DNA from: Chryseobacterium camelliae
GTDB lineage: Bacteria > Bacteroidota > Bacteroidia > Flavobacteriales > Weeksellaceae
Assembly (NCBI RefSeq): GCF_027920545.1
Contig: NZ_CP115859.1
Location: 2,883,001-2,947,000 of the forward strand
DNA length: 64,000 bases
Reading direction: 5' to 3'
This document shows positions 26,540 to 34,638 of the stretch, piece by piece. The notes below the pieces were generated by a model. That model was not told the origin of the DNA. It worked only from the letters and a program-made list of their open reading frames with translations, and did not search any database. The first letter of the stretch is position 1. Each line of letters begins with the position of its first letter. The position numbers and the translations under genes are program-made.

Positions 26540-27355
26540 ATGGATTTTTTTTCGGCTTTGGAATTCCCTGATTTTGCAAACCTCCAGATTTGGATTAGCT
26601 TATTGACTCTTACTTTTCTTGAGATTGTATTGGGAGTGGATAATATTATCTTTATCTCAATCATCTCTAATAAACTTCCTGCTGCACAGCAGAAAAGAGC
26701 AAGAAGCATAGGGTTGATCCTTGCTATGATCTTCAGGGTAATGTTGCTACTGATGATCAACTGGATCATTGGGCTGAAAGAGCCGGTTCTTACGATTGGA
26801 TTTATTCATGAGCCGGGAACAGAACAGGCTTTACAGGTCAGCTGGAAAGATCTTATCCTTCTGGCAGGAGGTATTTTTTTGATTCTGAAGAGTACCTTTG
26901 AAATTCACTCGAAAATGCAGGTCGATGAAGTTCAGCACGCTCCAAAATCGGCAGGTTCAGGATTGCTGACAACAGTTATTATTCAGATTATCTTAGTGGA
27001 TATGGTTTTTTCCCTGGATTCTATTTTAACTGCGGTAGGATTGGTAGATAATGTAGTTCTTATGATTATTGCCGTTATTATTTCTATAGGAATTATGATG
27101 ATGTTTGCAGGCCCTATTTCAAGAATTATTAATAAACATCCTAGCTTACAGATGTTGGCTTTGTCTTTCCTTGTAGTGATTGGAGTAATGCTTGTTGCAG
27201 AAGGAATTCATCAGCATATCAGTAAAAATATCATCTATTCTTGTTTAGCCTTCAGTTTATTGGTGGAATTATTAAATATCAACTTTAGAAGTAAGCAGAA
27301 AAAGGCTTTGAAATTAAACCCTGATTTGAAAGACAATCTTGATATTGAAGAATAA
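26540..27355 (+). CDS. TerC family integral membrane protein
   Basis: A 271-residue protein with seven or so hydrophobic segments. The two paired acidic membrane motifs typical of TerC are present: EIVLGVDNIIFIS near the N-terminus and VDMVFSLDSILTAVG near the middle. The family is linked to metal efflux, notably manganese during protein secretion, and to tellurite resistance. Without other ter genes here, metal homeostasis is the better guess. Transcription ends at a strong bidirectional hairpin. Confidence 0.92.
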   Translation: MDFFSALEFPDFANLQIWISLLTLTFLEIVLGVDNIIFISIISNKLPAAQQKRARSIGLILAMIFRVMLLLMINWIIGLKEPVLTIGFIHEPGTEQALQVSWKDLILLAGGIFLILKSTFEIHSKMQVDEVQHAPKSAGSGLLTTVIIQIILVDMVFSLDSILTAVGLVDNVVLMIIAVIISIGIMMMFAGPISRIINKHPSLQMLALSFLVVIGVMLVAEGIHQHISKNIIYSCLAFSLLVELLNINFRSKQKKALKLNPDLKDNLDIEE

Positions 27356-27367
27356 GAAATCATAAAA

Positions 27368-27400
27368 AAATAAAGCCTTCTGAAAAAGAAGGCTTTATTT
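27368..27400. terminator. bidirectional terminator between the TerC and flavin reductase genes
   Basis: A perfect 13-bp stem, AAATAAAGCCTTC (27368-27380) with GAAGGCTTTATTT (27388-27400), 7-nt loop, with T tracts on both strands. Confidence 0.92.
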
Positions 27401-27409
27401 TTTTTGTTT

Positions 27410-28231
27410 TTAAGAGATGAGTAGCTTCCAAGCTTCTTCAATTCTGTTTTCCAACAACAGCTTTTGAGCGTCTTGATGAATTATTTCATCAGTATGGTAG
27501 TTTCCTGCTGGTAAAACCTCAACGTTGGCTAACATTCCCAAATCATTTCCGGTGAAAACTTTACTCAGTTTTATTTCATTGGGAAGAAGATCGAAACCAA
27601 TTCCTTTGGTTACCAATGGTTTTGGAACTTCAAAAAGATTGTTTTCATTATTTCTGGAATACCAGTTTCCGCCTAAACGGGCAACCATATCCAGCTTTTT
27701 CTGATCAAGATTTCCTTCTTCATTCAGGTATTCTTCTCTGATATGAATTTTCTGAACCTCACAGATAACCAGATTTCCAGCACCTCCCTGATCTCCCAAA
27801 GATTTTACTTCTAAAACCTTGCATTCAAAGTTTACGGGACATTCTTCAATTAATTTTGGTTTAACCAAATCTGCCTCCTTCATGGTTAAGCCGGATTTGA
27901 TAAATTCATTCACGCCATCACCATATTCTGTGGATGCCAAAGAAATCTGCTGAACAATCGGAAAATTTACCGTTCCGATTACGACTTCAGGAACTTCTAA
28001 AACGTTTTCCAAAGTATGTTTCGTTGTATTATCACGCACTCTTCTCGAAGGTGAAAAAATCAAAATCGGAGGAACCGTACTGAACATATTGAAAAAGCTG
28101 AACGGAGACAGGTTAATTTCCCCATTTTTATCAACCGTAGAAGCCAATGCAATCGGTCGTGGTGACACGGCAGTCTGCATTACGGTCTGTAATTGTACGG
28201 GAGTTATTTCGGATGGAATAAGTGTTTTCAT
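27410..28231 (-). CDS. flavin reductase family protein (FMN-binding split barrel)
   Basis: A 273-residue protein. The split-barrel FMN-binding pattern is SPRPIALASTVDKNG, then NLSPFSFFNMFSTVPPI and FSPSRRVRDNTTKHT. A longer C-terminal region (HIREEYLNEEG to EEAWKLL) follows, typical of this Bacteroidota subgroup. It may supply reduced flavin to an oxygenase or act directly on an aromatic compound. It is the last gene of the tyrosine-degradation run, separated from fahA by the GxxExxY element. A direct role in the pathway is inferred from position only. Confidence 0.85.
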   Translation of the reverse strand: MKTLIPSEITPVQLQTVMQTAVSPRPIALASTVDKNGEINLSPFSFFNMFSTVPPILIFSPSRRVRDNTTKHTLENVLEVPEVVIGTVNFPIVQQISLASTEYGDGVNEFIKSGLTMKEADLVKPKLIEECPVNFECKVLEVKSLGDQGGAGNLVICEVQKIHIREEYLNEEGNLDQKKLDMVARLGGNWYSRNNENNLFEVPKPLVTKGIGFDLLPNEIKLSKVFTGNDLGMLANVEVLPAGNYHTDEIIHQDAQKLLLENRIEEAWKLLIS

Positions 28232-28239
28232 ATTTATTG

Positions 28240-28724
28240 AACCACAAAAGTCACAAAAGTTTTAAGCAAATCATTAAAATCTTTCAAAGATCAAAAAAGC
28301 ATGTCGTAATATTTATTTACAAAAGTTTCATGTCCTTGATGATATAAATTTTTTACATTAAAATTAACTAATATTCCTTTGGGTTTTTTCATTAGATTAA
28401 TATAATTTAAAATCTGAGCACGATGAATTTCATTCAGTTCTGATACTGCTTTTAATTCAACTACTATTAAATCTTCAACTAAAAAATCACAAAAGAAATC
28501 ACATTCAATTTCTTTTCCTTTGTAAATTACAGGAACCTTGAATTCTGATTTAAAACTGATATTTCTTAATCTAAATTCTTCTTCCAAACATTTGTGATAA
28601 ACACTTTCTAATAAACCGGCTCCTAAGATTTTGTGAACTTCTATGCAGGCTCCATTTATCTTGTAAGTCAAATCGGTTAAATAAGATTGTGTAATCATTT
28701 AAATCTTTTGTGACTTTTGTGGTT
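28240..28724. mobile_element. 485-bp element: GxxExxY gene bounded by perfect 20-bp inverted repeats
   Basis: The left end AACCACAAAAGTCACAAAAG (28240-28259) is exactly repeated in inverted orientation at 28705-28724. The repeats enclose a single gene, 28291-28698. The left end starts 9 nt from the flavin reductase start codon and the right end stops 11 nt from the fahA stop. The element therefore fills the gap between two genes of the tyrosine cluster. I see no clear target-site duplication and no transposase. Terminal repeats plus a family found in variable copy number suggest a small non-autonomous mobile unit; this is inference. Confidence 0.6.
28291..28698 (-). CDS. GxxExxY family protein
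   Basis: A 135-residue protein with the family hallmark GAGLLESVYHKCLEEEF near residues 26-42. Also present are IECDFFCDFLVEDLIVVELKA, which looks like a PD-(D/E)xK nuclease-type strand pair (D, then ExK as ELK), and the ending HRAQILNYINLMKKPKGILVNF. The nuclease-like reading is my inference from the D...ExK spacing. The gene lies inside a pair of perfect 20-bp inverted repeats. Family function is unknown; copies are scattered in many environmental bacteria. Confidence 0.88.
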   Translation of the reverse strand: MITQSYLTDLTYKINGACIEVHKILGAGLLESVYHKCLEEEFRLRNISFKSEFKVPVIYKGKEIECDFFCDFLVEDLIVVELKAVSELNEIHRAQILNYINLMKKPKGILVNFNVKNLYHQGHETFVNKYYDMLF

Positions 28725-28735
28725 AAAAATTTTTG

Positions 28736-29983
28736 TTATGCTGTAGGAATAATTTTACCGCTTACTTCACCAAAACCAACTCTCATACCGTCTTTTTCTG
28801 CCCAAGCTTTCATCGTTACCGTATCATTATCGTCGATGAATTTTCTTTCCTGTCCGTTGCTCAGTTGAATAGGGTTTTGTCCTCTCCATGTTAATTCAAG
28901 CATTGAACCGAAAGATTTTGGATCGCTTCCTGAAATGGTTCCGCTTGCGTATAGATCACCAACTTCTACGTTGCATCCGTTTACAGTGTGATGAGCCAAT
29001 TGCTGAGCCATATTCCAGTACATATGTTTGTAATTGCTTTCACAGATTAGATTTTCTTCACCATTTTCCGGCTGGATATATACTTCAAGATTGATGTCGT
29101 AATTTTTATCGCCGTCAAATTTCAGATAATCCAACACTTCAGGATCCTGAGCAGGAGAAACAGTTCTGAATGGCTCTAAAGCCTCTAAAGTAACTACCCA
29201 AGGAGAAACTGACGAACCGAAATTTTTAGCTAAAAACGGACCTAGCGGAACATATTCCCAAGACTGGATGTCTCTTGCAGACCAGTCATTGAAAACCACC
29301 ATTCCGAAGATGGCATCCTCAGCCTGTTGCGTAGAAATACTCTCGCCCATCTCTGTATTTTTGTTCACAATGAACGCCATTTCCAATTCAAAGTCTAATT
29401 GCTTGCAAGGACCAAAAACTGGTTTTTCTACGTCAGCTGGTTTCATTTGACCTTTCGGACGGTTGATATCCGTTCCTGAAACGACAATAGAAGAAGCTCT
29501 GCCGTGGTATCCTACAGGAAGATGTTTCCAGTTAGGCAACAATGCATTTGCTGGATCTCTGAACATTTTCCCAACGTTGGTAGCGTGCTCGATGCTGCTG
29601 TAAAAATCTGTATAATTAGGAATGTGAACCGGCATCATCATTTTTACTTTATCCAGATCATAAAACGCTTCTTCGATGGTTTTCTGATCTTTTGACAACG
29701 CTGATCCTTCCTGTAATAATTCCTGAATTTTTAAACGAACGGCATTGGTAATCGGTTTTCCAAGTTCAATGAATTCGTTAAGGGTATAAGCTTCAAAGAT
29801 ATTATCATCCAGCCCCTCAATTTCTTCAAAATAACCAAGATCGTACAATGTGGCAAGATCAATTACCTGATCTCCGATTCTTGTACAGCAGCCGATATAT
29901 TCTTTATTGAATACGGCCACACCAAAAGGAATATTATGTATTGAGAAGTCTGAATTTGACGAATATTCTACAAATGATTTCAT
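28736..29983 (-). CDS. fahA: fumarylacetoacetase
   Basis: A 415-residue enzyme of standard length. The N-terminal SH3-like domain starts FSIHNIPFGVAVF. The catalytic domain has YTDFYSSIEHATNVG, PVGYHGRASS, the acidic metal ligands in FELEMAFIV and FNDWSARDIQSWEYVPLGPF, and GDLYASGTISG. It cleaves fumarylacetoacetate to fumarate and acetoacetate, the last step of tyrosine degradation. It lies 53 nt after a small secreted-protein gene and is read with the rest of the cluster on the minus strand. Confidence 0.96.
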   Translation of the reverse strand: MKSFVEYSSNSDFSIHNIPFGVAVFNKEYIGCCTRIGDQVIDLATLYDLGYFEEIEGLDDNIFEAYTLNEFIELGKPITNAVRLKIQELLQEGSALSKDQKTIEEAFYDLDKVKMMMPVHIPNYTDFYSSIEHATNVGKMFRDPANALLPNWKHLPVGYHGRASSIVVSGTDINRPKGQMKPADVEKPVFGPCKQLDFELEMAFIVNKNTEMGESISTQQAEDAIFGMVVFNDWSARDIQSWEYVPLGPFLAKNFGSSVSPWVVTLEALEPFRTVSPAQDPEVLDYLKFDGDKNYDINLEVYIQPENGEENLICESNYKHMYWNMAQQLAHHTVNGCNVEVGDLYASGTISGSDPKSFGSMLELTWRGQNPIQLSNGQERKFIDDNDTVTMKAWAEKDGMRVGFGEVSGKIIPTA

Positions 29984-30036
29984 AAGTTTAGGATTAAATA
30001 AGAATTTAAGAATGAAATTTCCCGAATTCTGGGTTA

Positions 30037-30498
30037 TTATTTTTTTGAATAAGATTCTTCATCGATCCATCTGTCCTTGGTATTGACATCGATAAGGTAC
30101 AGAATTTCTTTTTGCTTTGTCAGCAACAAAGTTTTAGTTACCGGAATCGGAACTTTTTGATTTTCCAACATATCGGCACGTAAGGAAATGATGTTTTTTT
30201 TGCTTCTTACAATATCGCCGGAAAAAACATTTGAACTGCTTTCTCCTGTTGCTTTATCATCAAAAACCTCCACATAAGTTACTTTGTTTCCTTTAATCAC
30301 GATAAAATCCCTTTCTGTGTGATCTTCTGCATCTTTAATGAAAACAAATTTTTTATTATCAATACTTACATTTCCCAGTTGCTGATTAATACCTTTTCTT
30401 TCTTCAAGTTGGGTAAGAATTTCGTTAATAGTCCCGTATTGAGCTTTTACACTTACAAGGGTTGCCAGTAAGAAAATTCCGATGAGAATTTTTTTCAT
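30037..30498 (-). CDS. secreted protein of unknown function inside the tyrosine cluster
   Basis: A 153-residue protein with signal peptide MKKILIGIFLLATLVSVKAQ. The mature part has charged strand-like segments (KKFVFIKDAEDHTERDF; NKVTYVEVFDD) and ends WIDEESYSKK. No family is recognised. It sits between hpd and fahA in the same orientation, after the hpd terminator, so its transcription with fahA is likely. Nothing in the sequence ties an exported protein to cytoplasmic tyrosine catabolism. Confidence 0.7.
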   Translation of the reverse strand: MKKILIGIFLLATLVSVKAQYGTINEILTQLEERKGINQQLGNVSIDNKKFVFIKDAEDHTERDFIVIKGNKVTYVEVFDDKATGESSSNVFSGDIVRSKKNIISLRADMLENQKVPIPVTKTLLLTKQKEILYLIDVNTKDRWIDEESYSKK

Positions 30499-30517
30499 AT
30501 TATGGTGCTTTATAAAA

Positions 30518-30551
30518 AAGTTTTGTCAAGATAGGGATCCTGACAAAACTT
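30518..30551 (-). terminator. terminator of hpd
   Basis: AAGTTTTGTCA (30518-30528) pairs with TGACAAAACTT (30541-30551) over a 12-nt loop; the minus strand then reads a run of T. It separates hpd from the two downstream genes. Confidence 0.8.
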
Positions 30552-30567
30552 ACTATTGTATCTAAAA

Positions 30568-31698
30568 TTAAAGATTTCCTCTTTTTTCCTGCTCTCTCTC
30601 TAAAGCTTCGAATAATGCTTTAAAGTTACCGGCACCGAAACTTTGAGCTCCATGTCTTTCAATGATTTCAAAGAATAGAGTAGGACGGTCCTCAACAGGT
30701 TTAGTGAAGATCTGTAACAAATATCCTTCTTCGTCGTGATCAATAAGGATTCCTAACTCCTGAAGTTTTTTAAGATCTTCGTCAATATGACCTACTCTTT
30801 CAGGAACCATATCGTAATAGGCTTCAGGTGGGGCTGAAAGGAATTCTACACCACGTTTTTTCAATTCAGTTACCGTGTGAATGATGTCTTTTGTTGCAAC
30901 AGCAATGTGTTGTACCCCTTCACCTTCATAGAAATCAAGATATTCTTCTACCTGAGATTTCTTTTTACCTTCTGCAGGCTCGTTGATAGGGAATTTTGCA
31001 TATCCGTTTCCGTTTGACATTACTTTAGACATCAAAGCAGAATATTCTGTGTTGATTTGTTTATCGTCGAAAGAAAGAATGTTCACAAATCCCATTACTT
31101 TTTCATACCACTCAACCGTTGGAAGCATTCTGTCCCAATCTACGTTTCCTACACAGTGGTCTACATACAATAATCCTGCATCTTCAGGGTTGTAAGCACT
31201 TTCCCATTTTTCATAACCGGGCATGAAAGGACCTGTATAATTTTTTCTTTCAACAAACATGTGAACCGTTTCTCCGTAAGTATAAATTCCGGACATTCTT
31301 ACCTCACCATGCTCGTCAGTTAAAGTTACTGGCTCTAAATATGGTTTTCCGCCTCTTTTTGTAGTTTCTTCAAAAGCTGCATAAGCGTCGTCTACCCAAA
31401 GTGCCAAAACTTTCACTCCATCACCGTGTTTTTTTACATGCTCATTGATCGGTGAATCAGATTTAAGACCAGTTGTCAAAATCAATCTGATTTTTCCCTG
31501 TTGAAGAACATAAGATGCACGGTCTCTTACTCCTGTTTCAGGACCAGCGTATGCTACAGACTGAAAACCGAAAGCGGTCTTATAAAAATGGGCAGCCTGT
31601 TTTGCATTTCCTACATAAAACTCAATGTAATCTGTACCGTTAATCGGCAAAAAATTCTCTGCTTGAGCAATTTTTTCGGCAAATGTAAGTGTTGACAT
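30568..31698 (-). CDS. hpd: 4-hydroxyphenylpyruvate dioxygenase
   Basis: A 376-residue enzyme with two VOC (vicinal oxygen chelate) domains. The active C-terminal domain supplies the iron ligands: His in VDHCVGNVDWDRM, His in VQHIAVATKDI and Glu in FFEIIERHG. The family tail FGAGNFKALFEALEREQ is intact. It converts 4-hydroxyphenylpyruvate to homogentisate, the substrate of HmgA encoded at 33343-34530. A hairpin terminator follows the gene. Confidence 0.97.
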   Translation of the reverse strand: MSTLTFAEKIAQAENFLPINGTDYIEFYVGNAKQAAHFYKTAFGFQSVAYAGPETGVRDRASYVLQQGKIRLILTTGLKSDSPINEHVKKHGDGVKVLALWVDDAYAAFEETTKRGGKPYLEPVTLTDEHGEVRMSGIYTYGETVHMFVERKNYTGPFMPGYEKWESAYNPEDAGLLYVDHCVGNVDWDRMLPTVEWYEKVMGFVNILSFDDKQINTEYSALMSKVMSNGNGYAKFPINEPAEGKKKSQVEEYLDFYEGEGVQHIAVATKDIIHTVTELKKRGVEFLSAPPEAYYDMVPERVGHIDEDLKKLQELGILIDHDEEGYLLQIFTKPVEDRPTLFFEIIERHGAQSFGAGNFKALFEALEREQEKRGNL

Positions 31699-31823
31699 AT
31701 TTTTCTATTTTTACTTTTATTTTATAGGTTGCAAATTACGAAATTCCCTGAAATATTTAAAACCGAAACAAACAGCTGTTAGTTAAAGTTTTAATAAAAT
31801 ATTCAGTAGGTAATTAAAGCGCA

Positions 31824-31848
31824 AAAGCCACACAAAAAGTGCGGCTTT
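31824..31848 (-). terminator. terminator of the CoA-transferase gene
   Basis: AAAGCCACAC (31824-31833) pairs with GTGCGGCTTT (31839-31848) with one mismatch and a 5-nt loop, 21 nt past the stop. The T tract is short. Confidence 0.55.
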
Positions 31849-31868
31849 ATGAGTTTTTTGATATGATT

Positions 31869-33143
31869 TTAATGCTTAAATCTTTCGAAAGCAGCTCTTT
31901 CCAGCATTTCCCTGTCATCCGGGTGTGCAATGCTGATCAGTTCCTGAGCTCTTTGACGGAGGTTTTTACCATACAGATAAGCCGTTCCGTATTCTGTTAC
32001 AACCCAATGAATATGGCCTCTTGTGGTAACTACGCCGGCTCCCTGTTTTAGATAAGGAACAATTCTTGAAACTCCTTTTTTCGTTCTTGAAGTAATGGCA
32101 ATAATCGGTTTTCCGTCTTCGCTTAATGCGGCTCCTCTCATAAAATCCATTTGTCCGCCGATTCCGCTGTACTGCATTGTTCCTATAGAATCTGCACAAA
32201 CTTGTCCGGTTAAATCAATTTCAATGGCTGAATTGATGGCGACCATTTTCTTGTTTCTCATGATGTTGATCGGGAAGTTGACATTGCTTACATCATTGAA
32301 TGCAAAAACGGTATTATCATCTACATAATCATACAATTTCCTTGTTCCGAAGCAAAAGCTGGTAATGGTTTTATTGTCGTTGTAGCCTTTATATTTATTG
32401 TTGATAACATCATTTTGAATCAAATCAATAACGCCGTCACTTAACATTTCGGTGTGAACGCCCAGGTCTTTGTGATTACCCAGACATTTTAAAACGGCAT
32501 CAGGAATCGTTCCTATTCCCATTTGCAGGGTAGATCTGTCTTCAATCAGTTCTGCAACATTTTTACCGACTTCCATTTCTTCAGGTCCTACTTTGGCTCC
32601 GTAATCCACGGTAGGCAGCTCTTCTTCATGCCAGACCAGTTTATGGATTCTGCTGATATGAATCATCCCGTCGCCATGAGTTCTTGGCATTAGCGGATTG
32701 ACGATGGCAACAATCGTTTTCGCGGTATCCACTGCAGCTCGTGCAATATCTACGGAAGTTCCCAATGTGCAAAAGCCGTGCTTGTCCGGTGGAGAAACAG
32801 TAATTAAAGCCACATCCAGCGGTAAAATATTTTTTCTGAATAAAATCGGAATTTCACTTAAAAAAACAGGAACAAAATCTCCCTGGTCGGAATTGACGGC
32901 CCCACGAACCGGTGTTGAAACAAACAATGAGTTAATAAAGAACTTATCCTTGTATTCGGGTTTGGCAATTTCCACATTTCCCTGCTGGGTAATGGAAACC
33001 ATTTCTACGTTCTCTAATCGGTGAGATTGCCTAGCCAGTTCGTCAATTAAGTAATTTGGGGTGCAAGCGCTCCCGTGAAAGAAAACACGGTTTCCGCTTT
33101 TGATAGTATAAATAGCTTCTTCTGCACTAATATAATTATACAT
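31869..33143 (-). CDS. acetyl-CoA hydrolase/transferase family CoA-transferase
   Basis: A 424-residue enzyme of the Cat1/AbfT (4-hydroxybutyrate or acetate CoA-transferase) family. The probable catalytic glutamate is in LGVHTEMLSDGV, after the glycine loop MGIGTIPDAVL. The C-terminal segments GAALSEDGKPIIAIT and VTTRGHIHWVVTEYG are family-typical. Lying between hmgA and hpd, it could activate an acid formed by the pathway, such as acetoacetate or acetate; that assignment is positional inference. Confidence 0.9.
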   Translation of the reverse strand: MYNYISAEEAIYTIKSGNRVFFHGSACTPNYLIDELARQSHRLENVEMVSITQQGNVEIAKPEYKDKFFINSLFVSTPVRGAVNSDQGDFVPVFLSEIPILFRKNILPLDVALITVSPPDKHGFCTLGTSVDIARAAVDTAKTIVAIVNPLMPRTHGDGMIHISRIHKLVWHEEELPTVDYGAKVGPEEMEVGKNVAELIEDRSTLQMGIGTIPDAVLKCLGNHKDLGVHTEMLSDGVIDLIQNDVINNKYKGYNDNKTITSFCFGTRKLYDYVDDNTVFAFNDVSNVNFPINIMRNKKMVAINSAIEIDLTGQVCADSIGTMQYSGIGGQMDFMRGAALSEDGKPIIAITSRTKKGVSRIVPYLKQGAGVVTTRGHIHWVVTEYGTAYLYGKNLRQRAQELISIAHPDDREMLERAAFERFKH

Positions 33144-33288
33144 ATTGAAATTTTTTATAGATAATATTTACCATTCTTTTTAGAGATTTTGCAAATGGTT
33201 TGATCTTATAAAGATAGTTCATATTGATTTATTGAGCTTCAATATTCCTATTTTAAAGATTTTTGTCATGTTTTAATATGGTGTTTTG

Positions 33289-33321
33289 AAAAAAAAGGAC
33301 CAAATGCTTTGCATTCAGTCC
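33289..33321 (-). terminator. terminator of hmgA
   Basis: An 11-bp stem (33297-33307 with 33311-33321) including two G-T pairs, 3-nt loop, followed on the minus strand by T8. It lies 22 nt after the hmgA stop. Confidence 0.85.
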
Positions 33322-33342
33322 ATTTATATTTATTCTAAAAAA

Positions 33343-34530
33343 TTATTCCTGAGAACGATCTTCCATTGTTTTATCATTTTCTTCCAACCATGAAGTTTTG
33401 TATGAAGGATCTTCCACTTTTAAAGCTTCTTCCGTAATTTTCAACGGACGGAAAGGGTCAACCATTACCGCATATTCTTCAGTGAATTTTTTACCGATAC
33501 TTCTTTCCATTGCTCCCGGATGAGGTCCGTGAACGATTCCTCCCGGGTGAAGCGTGAAATCCATTAAATCAATATGATTACGGCTCATAAAGTCTCCTTC
33601 CGTATAGAATAAAACCTCATCGGAATCTATATTTGAATGATTGTAAGGAGCCGGAATTGCCATTGGATGGTAATCGTACATTCTTGCACAGAACGAGCAA
33701 ACCACGAAATTGTGCCCTTCAAAGTTTTGGTGAACCGGTGGCGGCTGGTGAATCCTACCCGTAATCGGTTCGAAATTTTTAATATTGAATTTATAAGGAT
33801 AAAAATAACCGTCCCAACCTACAACATCGAATGGATGCGTTGCGTAGATGAAATCTGTAATCTGGTTTTCTTTTTTTACTTTAATTAAAAATTCTCCTTT
33901 TTCGTCTTTCGGTTCAACGAAAGTAGGAGCAATAATGTCTCTTTCGCAGAACGGAGAATGTTCCAGCAATTGTCCGAATTCATTTCTGTATCGTTTTGGA
34001 GTGTAAATCGGAGAGTGACTTTCCAGTACGAAGAATACCGTATCGTCAGAATGTAATTCAACCTGGTAAATAGTTCCTCTTGGTATAATTAAATAATCTC
34101 CAACGAAAAATTCTAAGTTTCCAACGAAAGTTTTCAATACTCCGCTTCCGTTATGAACATATAAAAGCTCATCACATTCAGCGTTTTTATAGAAATAGTC
34201 CATTGATTTTCTGGGCTTCGCCAACCCCATTTTCAGGTCGTTGTTCATCAAAAGAATCTTTCTGCTATCCATGAAATCGTCTTCAGGAGTTACGTTCATT
34301 CCTTTAAACATTCTAGGAGTTACATTCTTATCAACGGCAATTTTCGGGGTTACATCTTTCGGTTCACCGATCGATTTTATTTGAGTCGGACGGTGAATAT
34401 GGTATAATAGTGAAGAAATCCCGTGAAAACCTTCTGTTCCGAAAAGTTGTTCATAATAAAATTGATCTTCCGGAGATTTAAAAATCGTATGCCTTTTTTG
34501 TGGGATATTTCCCGACTGATGGTATCTCAT
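33343..34530 (-). CDS. hmgA: homogentisate 1,2-dioxygenase
   Basis: A 395-residue cupin dioxygenase from the ATG at 34528-34530 (MRYHQSGNIPQKRHT), where the family normally begins. The frame extends 19 codons upstream, but a TAAATTTG promoter box lies within that extension. The conserved block HPGGIVHGPHPGAMERS carries iron-site residues, and GDYLIIPRGTIYQVEL is the cupin strand. The enzyme opens the homogentisate ring to maleylacetoacetate. It has its own promoter and terminator. Confidence 0.95.
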   Translation of the reverse strand: MRYHQSGNIPQKRHTIFKSPEDQFYYEQLFGTEGFHGISSLLYHIHRPTQIKSIGEPKDVTPKIAVDKNVTPRMFKGMNVTPEDDFMDSRKILLMNNDLKMGLAKPRKSMDYFYKNAECDELLYVHNGSGVLKTFVGNLEFFVGDYLIIPRGTIYQVELHSDDTVFFVLESHSPIYTPKRYRNEFGQLLEHSPFCERDIIAPTFVEPKDEKGEFLIKVKKENQITDFIYATHPFDVVGWDGYFYPYKFNIKNFEPITGRIHQPPPVHQNFEGHNFVVCSFCARMYDYHPMAIPAPYNHSNIDSDEVLFYTEGDFMSRNHIDLMDFTLHPGGIVHGPHPGAMERSIGKKFTEEYAVMVDPFRPLKITEEALKVEDPSYKTSWLEENDKTMEDRSQE

Positions 34531-34551
34531 TTTTACTTTTATATATAGTCT

Positions 34552-34559
34552 CAAATTTA
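34552..34559 (-). promoter_or_regulatory. candidate promoter of hmgA
   Basis: The minus strand reads TAAATTTG 21 nt upstream of the hmgA ATG. A TTTA at the exact 19-nt distance (34579-34582) is a three-of-four match to the -33 box. Confidence 0.55.
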
Positions 34560-34588
34560 ATAATTTTTGAGGAATCATTAAAAACAAA

Positions 34589-34615
34589 AAAACTCCGGAA
34601 ATTTTCCGAAGTTTT
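34589..34615 (-). terminator. terminator of the YwqK-like repeat gene
   Basis: AAAACTCCGGAA (34589-34600) pairs with TTCCGAAGTTTT (34604-34615) with one mismatch and a 3-nt loop; the minus strand continues with T7. Confidence 0.85.
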
Positions 34616-34638
34616 TAAATGATATTAAAGTTGGGTTT

